This document shows, piece by piece, positions 1-9,100 of a stretch of 24,315 bases of DNA; within the stretch, counting starts at the first letter, position 1, and each line of letters starts with the position of its first letter. This stretch comes from Phoronis australis (taxonomy: Eukaryota > Phoronida > Phoronidae). Below the pieces are notes generated by a model, which was not told the DNA's origin, searched no databases, and saw only the letters and a program-made list of their open reading frames with translations. The translations under genes and the position numbers were made by a program. The stretch spans positions 1 to 24,315 of the forward strand of contig NMRA01001361.1 in assembly GCA_002633005.1 (NCBI GenBank). The letters run 5' to 3'.

Positions 1-38
1 AATGGACCAAACGCCAAACGCAGCATACACGACATGAA

Positions 39-108
39 ATGCTCGGACTGAGTCATCTGCGATTTTTGATGGCTATTTTTACCTTGACTTTGTTGTTCAA
101 GATGTTAG
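39..108 (+). CDS. GH3 gene, proposed exon 1 (N-terminal hydrophobic anchor)
   Basis: ATG39 has G at -3. A second in-frame ATG lies at 69. The exon would end at G108 before donor GTAGGA. Joined to exon 2 in phase 1 it makes a continuous run of leucine, isoleucine and phenylalanine, as expected for a signal peptide or anchor. No stop precedes ATG39 in frame back to base 3, so the exon may extend beyond the window. The choice rests on splice phase and hydrophobicity, not homology. The alternative is that translation starts at ATG847 within exon 2. Confidence 0.5.
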
Positions 109-3100
109 GTAGGACCTAATCGACAAATCTGCGAATTGAGCAAAATATCCAGAAAATTACAGATTTAAACTCAGTGAATGATTTTATAACGACAAAGCGC
201 GAACGAACGCAGTTTTGTCTTTGAGCGTTGCAAAGAATTCTCTTTGACTTTTTGCTGGTTAATTTGGACATTTTATTGCACTTAGATGTGCATGCCTGTG
301 GAAACAATTTGTCTTGCACGTCCGCGAAGAGCAAAGCGTGTTCAGATTTCATTGAGATCAACATACTGTACATGTATTAAGTTAAGAATCTCAGATAAGA
401 TTGTTCCTGTTCGCTGATGGTGAATTGTTTGATTCCTGTGACAAGCTGCAATTGTTAAAGACCAGTACTCCCATTCGATATTACTGAGGCGGTGAGAGGG
501 AAAGGTTTTCCAAGTTTGGACTTCAATGTTGAAACGGGGTCTGGTCAACCGACTTTATTAAAAGATTTTAATATCTTGATATGCATGCCTGGCAATGATT
601 GTGAAGTAAACTTATTCAAGCCTACATGTACAGTATGAGCTTGATAAAATAAATATCTCCTTCAAAGACGGTAACTGAAATATCGTTATCGCATTCCAAT
701 AAATAACAAGCATATCAAGAAGATGAAGCAAAAAAAGCGTAGAGTTGCTCTCCAGATAAAATCTTCTAAGTCAAAGTAACGACATTATTATCGTAAGAAC
801 ATATCTTCTCTTTTCGCTTTCAGCCATTCTAATAGCATTTCTGTCCATGTGCGGATGGGTATGTTCAAATATTTCGCAGCGCCACCCGAGTGACTCACGA
901 ACGTGCATTGAAGTATTAGCTTTGTGGGCTTATTTTTCATTGATGACTTTAGCGATCCGTTTTCACTCCTACATAATCGGGAACCATAGCTATGCAAAAC
1001 GACAGGAGGGATGGCTATCGTGGTGTCTGAAGCTGAACTCGGAGACACAGTACATCGTGGATCATGGCCTCGCAAACGTAAAAACAGTAGAAGAGTTTCG
1101 TGCAAGACATCCGCTTACGTCATACCAACACTACAGACCCTACGTCGACAGATGTCTCAACGGCGAAACCAACATCATGTTCAGTGCTAAGTATCCTGTT
1201 GATTATTTTGCTTGGACGTCGGGTACATCGGGTAAGAATAAGGTCTACCCGTGTAATCGCAAACTGATGTTCTCGAAACACTCTAACATTCAATCATTAT
1301 GGTTTGCAGCGAAGTTATTTAAGGACTATTCACCCATGAACTTTCCTTTAGAAGGGTTTGCTATACTCGTACCCGTTCCCAATTACAAGAAAACCCAATG
1401 TGACGTCGACACCGGAACTATTCTCGGCATGATATTGGGAAACCAACCTTCAATATGTGCCACTCCTCCCAAAGCAGTCTTCTCGCCCAGACGACTCACC
1501 AACTATACGGAACATGACTTCTATTACGTCTCCGCCATATTTTGTTTGCAAGAACCCGTTTCTACTATAATCCATGGCCTTGCATCTAGTGCTTATGTTT
1601 TTTATGTAACTCTCGAGAGCGAATGGGAAAGCATTTGCGACGATATCGCTACAGGTTTGATCAACGATGAAATAAACATTGATCCACGTGAACGAACCCA
1701 ACTTGAATCGTTGTTGAAACCGAATCCTGTGCGAGCCGACGAACTCAGAAATGAATTTAGAAAAGGGATGAAGGCAATTGTAGGTCGCGTTTGGCCAAGA
1801 GCGAAGTGTATTTCGTGTACACTGTCCGGTTCATTCAGATGTTATTCCGATATCCTGTCCTTCTATTTTGGTGATGTTCGTGTCTTTAGTGTCTACCACG
1901 CGTCTACTGAAGGCGGGTTTGGTTTCAACTGTTGGCCAGAGGACAAGACCATACGTTATGCCCTGGGGTCGACCAATACATTCTTCGAGTTTATAGCCGA
2001 GGACGACTTAGGGAAAGATGAGCCGTCAACAGTGTTGCCGCAACAGGTATTTGTTCAGATGATTACGTCCGCCGAGATAAAAATCTAAACAATAATAAAC
2101 ACGAAACAGTTGATTACAAATGACGTTGGTAAATATAGCAAGACAATAGGATTGTATAAAGACTTGCCACATTCATTTTAATCGTTGGCCATTGCAACAT
2201 TGAGTTCTCCTTCAATACTATCTGGTAAAAATATTTCACTTGAAAACGCCAGTGTAATTAGGATTTGAATAACGACAAGTTCTCAAGCTATTAATATACT
2301 TTATTGAGTTTGAGTTATTTAAGAGTTTGACCAACGAATCTAGAGTGAAAAATCAACTTCCGTCACTCTATTCGGGGAAAACCATCACACCAACAGCAAG
2401 GATCGTATTACAATGAACATGCCCGGAGTGTGGAGCTCTTATCACTAGCCATAAATTGTGCCAAAAATAGAAATCCCTTATGGGCACAAAGATCCTTTAA
2501 ATGCGCAACTCTCATCCACAAACGCACACTCGCACACATGCGACGTACTTTGGCATTTTATAACAAAATGTATTTCTTGCGGTTCGTGATAAGTGTTTTT
2601 GTAGGGAATGATTAGGATTTTCCTAAAACTATACGATTGTTTTCCGGATTTTGCCATTGCTTCAAGTATCAAGGTCATCCTAAATGATATATTACATTTA
2701 GGATCGGAAATTAGTTTTACCGCTTAGAATTGATACAATGACATTCATTTCCAAATTTGCTTGATTGCTGCTTGTTGTTTTGAAGCCTACATGTAGATGG
2801 ACTCGAATATGAATGTCATGATTATCCATATCCGCACACCTGTGCTTTACGGATTGAAGTGGAATTTCAAGGATGTTTCCAACCTTCGGAATCGATCAAT
2901 TGTCACTTTTTTGATGGCATTTTCACCTCCACGGGCATCAATTTGCTAAGTATTGTGTGTATGGCTGTGTTGGTTATCTCAGGCAGATTCTGCCTCTAAA
3001 CCTACATGTATGCCTATGCACACCATACATGTATGTTGAGACCAATCTTTAGTTTGATCAACACGTGTAGTGGAAAATGCCTAGCATGAAGTCGAATTAG

Positions 3101-6100
3101 ATTTGGAGTACAGAGATTTCGATCTGAGTTTGTGAATAGTGAATACTTTTTTACGTTTAGGTTGAAGTCGGTAAGAGTTATGAGATGGTTATAACTACTG
3201 CCTTTGGCTTGTACCGATACCGCCTCGGGGATGTTGTGGAAATTGTGGACTTCTACGAAGACGTCCCTGTTTACACGTTTAAGTACCGGTAAGAGATTAG
3301 TGTGGTGTGTTTTCATATCAAGTATGATATAATTAAAATATACAATTTGTGAATGACCCTTTGAAAACGTCTGGACTTGAAGACGTCATGTCTCATTAAA
3401 AGCGTGGAATTTGTAGCAAGATCTACCCTGTGACATCTTGAAGAACTGTGCGTGAATGTAGGATCAGGAAAAGAAACAATTTTTAAATATATTGCGGTTT
3501 TAAGAAAAAAAACACCACAACTGATACACCTAAATACATGTGTGAACACATGAAAAACCGTAGTGATCCCAAATAGTACCCAATAGTTATCTGAAATAAG
3601 TAAATAGTAAAAAGTGTATCTTATTTATTTAGGGTAACAACAATGTGAGCGGGTTTCCCAGAGATTCCTGTGTTGTCTTAGGAAATATGCACGAGAAGTG
3701 TTTGCAGGTACATTGCCTAACGCCAGTCCACAGTCTGTTTGGAGCTGATGTCGTAACTTGAGTTGCCACCATGCACGAAAGTCCTGAGGTTCCAAAAAAC
3801 TAACCTATACCTTGTTTGTTCTCTTGCCGGGACGACATAGTAAAATTTGTACATTCCGATTTAATGAGACTAAGCATGTTTAAAAATGCCCTATCTGCAT
3901 TACGATATATGAAAGTATTCTCGTCGCTGGCTACTTTCCTGCTCATACTTGATCACGTGCAGTTTTTGTTGAATTCATTCGTTGACAAATCTTTCACTTT
4001 CTAATCATACGTATGCCCAAGCCGACTCTTGGTAGAGATTTGAGAACGTTTTGAGACTTCCTTGTAATCGTTTACTTGTGTCTGCATCAATCAGGTTCTT
4101 TTGAGTTGATCTAATTCTCGACCGCAATCGTTTGTCTTTGCCTTATGTGTTTCTGCAATAATCAGAGATGCTGTCATTCACTGGATTCTGCACTCCCGAA
4201 ACCATTGGGATCACACAAATAATCAAAAAATGCAGTACAACCTGTTCCTCGCAAATGTCGTCATTTCAGTATAAATCAGTGGAATTCATTAGAACGTTAA
4301 AAAAATATTGGTCCTTCTTCAACAAAAACAACTTTTCCCTTGGGAACAGGGCTTAAACTGTCAAGCAACACGATTACCTCGTAAATTAAGATTATTGTTG
4401 GCGTCGCCTTGTGTTACAAATGTGATGTAAAAGAACATTTAACTTATTTTCGTCAGAATTGGTCAAATGTTGAATGCGTTTTGGGAGAAAACTCCAGAGA
4501 GCTCATTCTTGGAGGCCATCAATATGACCGTGCGTGCATGGGGAGACAAAATCACCCTGCGGGACTTCGCGGCCACGGAAAACATCAACTGCACGGGTTT
4601 GCAAGGTACGTGTCAAATTCTACCGCATATTCGTTGAATTGATTACTACCACACAAACTCATTTCCGCAAAAAATTCTGGGAAGCTCATTGGAACAAACG
4701 TGGTATTTCATACCGAGATTCTTAACTGGTGTTTAATCACTGGTTATTTCCAAAAATCATTAGCGTTACATGTACAATGTAGTGACGTCGATTGCTCAGA
4801 GTGCACACCACATCGTCATATGCACAATTGGATATGAATGGAATGTTTGCAGTTTTTCTAAATATGCCAATGTTCCTTGGGTAGACCTAAAACGTTCGTG
4901 TCTGTGTGTACATATTTAAACTGGCACGTGACCTTAATCTTTGTGAGGAGTGTGAGCTAGTGAGTTGAATGTCCGTCTCCTGTTCTCTGAGTCTTGTATT
5001 CAAATCCCACTGAACTCCGATGCTAAGTCCTTGACTCATGTCTGTTGCTTCTCAGCTGAGCTTTATTGTGTGCGTATGTGTTTCATGTTGATGTAAATGT
5101 TGATAAACCGAAATTATTCAGTTAGACAAACTTGCTTTCATTGAAGAATGACTGTAATTTTATGTATTCCCAGAATCCCTCGAGAGCTAAGATGTGATAC
5201 GGAAATGCGCGAATTTGTTCATGTGTTTCGTGCAATAGGTACAGTTGAGATACCTGCACATGTCTGATGAAACATGCATCGGACCACCTGCATTATTTTT
5301 GTTGATGCATTTCGCAGTAAACCATGTGTGATTAATCCACATGGCGGGACCACTGCGCTGATCATGACTCACGTGAACAACTCCGTGATAGTGTCCTTGT
5401 AGGGAGAAGTCTTCCAGTCCCCCTGCTTTTCTGAGGATATTAGTGAAAATAAAAATCTGTATGATCAGCCGTTTTCCTGCAGACTCACTGTGCGTCCATT
5501 GAGTTGAAGGCTGCTAGGATTTTGATAGGCAAGTGAATTTGTGCGAAATGTTAAAGAGTATTGTTCTTCGACACCATTTATACACTGTATTTCAGACCAT
5601 TAATCGATGAAGTGTTCAACTGAATGTTGGTATTGGTAATATTGCAATCACTTTACCAATATTTATTAAACCAAACTCGATTTTGGGTCTGGTAACCCAT
5701 ATTAAAAAGGACTTTCCCGTCCAGCTCTCTGAAACAAAATAATGTTCTGTTACCCTAAATAATCCTCACAAAATGGAGGAAAATTTGAAAACTCCTTTCT
5801 AAGTCCGTTAGACGGTCAAGCGTGGCCTATGTTTTTCGACGAAATATAGTCCAGTTTGTGAAATGAGACGTTTGAGTTTTTACATTGACGCCAATGACCC
5901 ATTATCCGGTAAAAGAACGAGAATTGATTGAAACCATTAAATCAGGGTTTTGTATCCTATAAAGTTCTTTAAAAGAACCTGTAACCACCCATTGACTCCA
6001 ATGAATTCCGTTGGAGTAAATAAGTTGGTGTGGGCAATTATATCCATAAATGCGTTAAAAGAAGATGGTAATATCCAGGTAATTACAACGTGGACATTAT

Positions 6101-9100
6101 GGAACATAAAAGCCTCTTCCAATCCGGGGACTATTGGACCGAAACTTGTTGTATCAAAATAATCCTCCAGTAGGTTTTAGGTAAGCAGAAGCGTTTGGAA
6201 TCAGAGAACGTCAATTTACGCATAGAAGGTATTGTCGTGTTGATGTATTCCGTACACTTAACGTTAGTTACATGTATGACTGTACTTGCATCGTGACAAG
6301 ACTTACTGTACAAACGTGACGTAATCTCAGGAAGACCATGATGATGGTGATGACGAGAATGGGGATGAAGATGTTGGTGATAATGATGATTTTGGTGAAT
6401 ATGACAGTGATGAAGATGACGATGAAAATCATGATGATGATGGCAATGGTGACGCTGATGTAGTTCACGATGATAAAGATGATGACAATAGGAATGGAAA
6501 TGGGATTGATTAGGATGGTTATGATGATGACAATATTGATCGAGGTTTTGGGGGTGGGGACAATGATAATGACAATGACGGACATGGTGGTGATAATTAT
6601 AATAATGACGACGACAGGGTTAATGATGCTGATGATAACGACGGCGATTATGAAGATGATGATGACGACGATGAAAACGAATGTTATAAACATAATGGTG
6701 GTTACTAGTACTGATGGTTGTGGTATCAAAGGTGCTAATAATTAGAATGAGGATACTAGTCATGCAGAAGATGGTGTTGGTGATGATGACGATGGGTGAT
6801 AATTGTGAATTTGTTTATGATGGAAGTTTTTGTTGCTTTATTTTCAGGAATTCGTGTTGCGTCAAACAAAAAAGGGTATAAACTATTTGTCGAGGTCCTA
6901 GAAAACACAGTATTGTTAACAGAGCAGCAAAAAGAAATGGTAAGAGAAGTTCCGTTTTGCATTCATTGTCGAGACTGCACTCTTTGTGAGGTTTAAGAAC
7001 AATTCCATATAAAAATCAAATGGTGGGCTATATATGCAAAATCCCCAATTTTTTTAAACTTAGCACATCAGCTTGTCAAAAGAAACCTGAGTTTCTGAGT
7101 TTTTTTAACCCTTTTTACGACCACTTGGTACTTTTTCTGAAAAATAGCAATACTGGGAAGTAAGTGACTTTTTGTCAGCAACAACACATCATCGCTTCGC
7201 GCTATAGAAGAAATAACTATATAGCAGAAAGAAGAAAGAATAACGTACAAGAAAAAAATAGTTCGGATGGATTGATTGATTTTTTATGTCCTCCCATTTT
7301 AGCCTACAAAAATATCATTTTCACTGCTTATTGTTAAGGCCATTTTTACACATTTTTATCGTTCTCCCAAATCTATATCGGATTTTTTTGGAACATGAGT
7401 TAACTTCCATCGGTTACTGCTGTGTTTGTTCAGACGAATGCAAGAGTTAAAATCTCGCCTCTTTCATAGTTTTTGTTCCGTCAGTTTTTACATAACTCAC
7501 ACACTTTTCTGCCAATCTGTGACATTGGGTTAGATTAAAAGACTCTAGGAGGCGCTACTCGATTGTGCAATTATCTATCGACCAAGATGCCAAAAAGAAC
7601 AAATATTTTTCGTTTTGCTATATCAGTGATGAAGGAGAAGATGGAAAGCTGTTTGAGCGTTTTTTTCTTCGCCTATTTTTAGTTTTGCTGGTGCAAAAAC
7701 AAAAATCTATCATAGGATTACAGAACTCAAAAAGTCAATTTTAATGTACTGATGAGTTAATGATACAACCCCCATCACCATCTCATACTTCAGAGAAGCA
7801 GGTTTTATTCTTATTAAGGGTGCCCATTACCCCTTGTTTGGTCAGTTTTCGAACACCGTAATTGACTAAGAATCCCACACACTGCCTACTGTGCATGCTG
7901 GTCCATTTTCAGACCTCCTGGTTTAGTGTATGATGCATTTCCACCCAACACTTCAAGAAACTGCATTTTGTTTGAAGAAAACAAGAGCTACTGAAACACA
8001 AACTCTTTTTATTTTGCTCAGTACGCATGTCTGTGATAGCCATTTCTCAAAACTAGATAATCACTCCTTCAAAAATCTCAGTAGTTTCAATACCTTTAGA
8101 ATCAACCCTGCAGCCCATCCTAACCCGGTAACCGGACATGCCTATCAGGTTTGTGCACCTGGGCAGTCAGTAAGTTGAAAGTTGTCAGCAAGAGCTAATA
8201 CAATTACATAATTATTCTGAACTGAAATCATGACCTGTTGACCCAGACCAGCAGTTGTGATACATATGAAGTAACATTTTAGCAATTGTACTAATATCTT
8301 ACATGCACCAACAGGATAGGTAAAACGTTGCCCCTCATTTGGCCATTTAGGGGCTAAAATACTTCCTACTTCGCTACATGTATTTTAAACGGGCGGTAAG
8401 CAAAATCCGGCCACCGATTTTGAGTTTTAACGTCGTCAAAAATACATTCTACACTTGAAACTATTATTTAAAAAAGCGTTTACTTTCACCATTGGTCCTT
8501 TCTACGTCTATACATATCTTCGATGAAGCTTAGTTGTGAGAATTAAGTCGACTTTGGCGGAGAATTCCAACTTTTTCTCCGCGCGCGATAACACAAAGTA
8601 TGTCAACTGAGTCACGTGAGTTAGGCAAAGGCTAGCGCGAGACTCAGCGAAGCGCGTTACAGTAGCACGTGACACTTGCTAAATAGTATGAGAAGGTATC
8701 GTGTGAAAATTGTAAGACTTGTGTCCCATGGAATTTTTAGTCGACAACATGCGTGATTTCACGTAACTTCCGCAAAATGTCACCCGGTAAGAGAAACTCG
8801 AGAAAACCGCAACAAATTTTCATCGATTTGTTCAAATTATCTTGACTGAATCGTTTCCAGACTTAAGGTATGAGGTTAACTTTCGCATGTCGCGAAAGTT
8901 AACGCCCCGTTCAATCTTCCGCTTCGTTCTAGCTGTGTGTTCTGGATAACAGAACGTCAATTTTTGTTTAAAGCCAAGTCCAAACTCATGTCAATGTGTA
9001 AAACATATAATGGCGCATTTTCATTGGTTTGCCAGTCCAGCATCGAACTCTCCAGCTCTGGCAAGAATCAACTGTAATTCCGATATACTTTCAAACTTCT

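Noticed and set aside
4409-4725. Two overlapping + strand frames across GH3 exon 4
   Set aside because: The real exon is in the remaining frame, where it joins its neighbours in phase and matches the family; these are shadows.
6268-6729. 153-codon - strand open frame, Ile/Val-rich, and the + strand 91-codon Met-rich frame opposite
   Set aside because: Both come from the GAT/GAC triplet repeat; no stops arise because the repeat lacks them, not because it is coding.
7930-8178. 82-codon + strand frame in intron 5
   Set aside because: No motif, no splice-consistent link to GH3, and it lies within the intron of a complete gene model.
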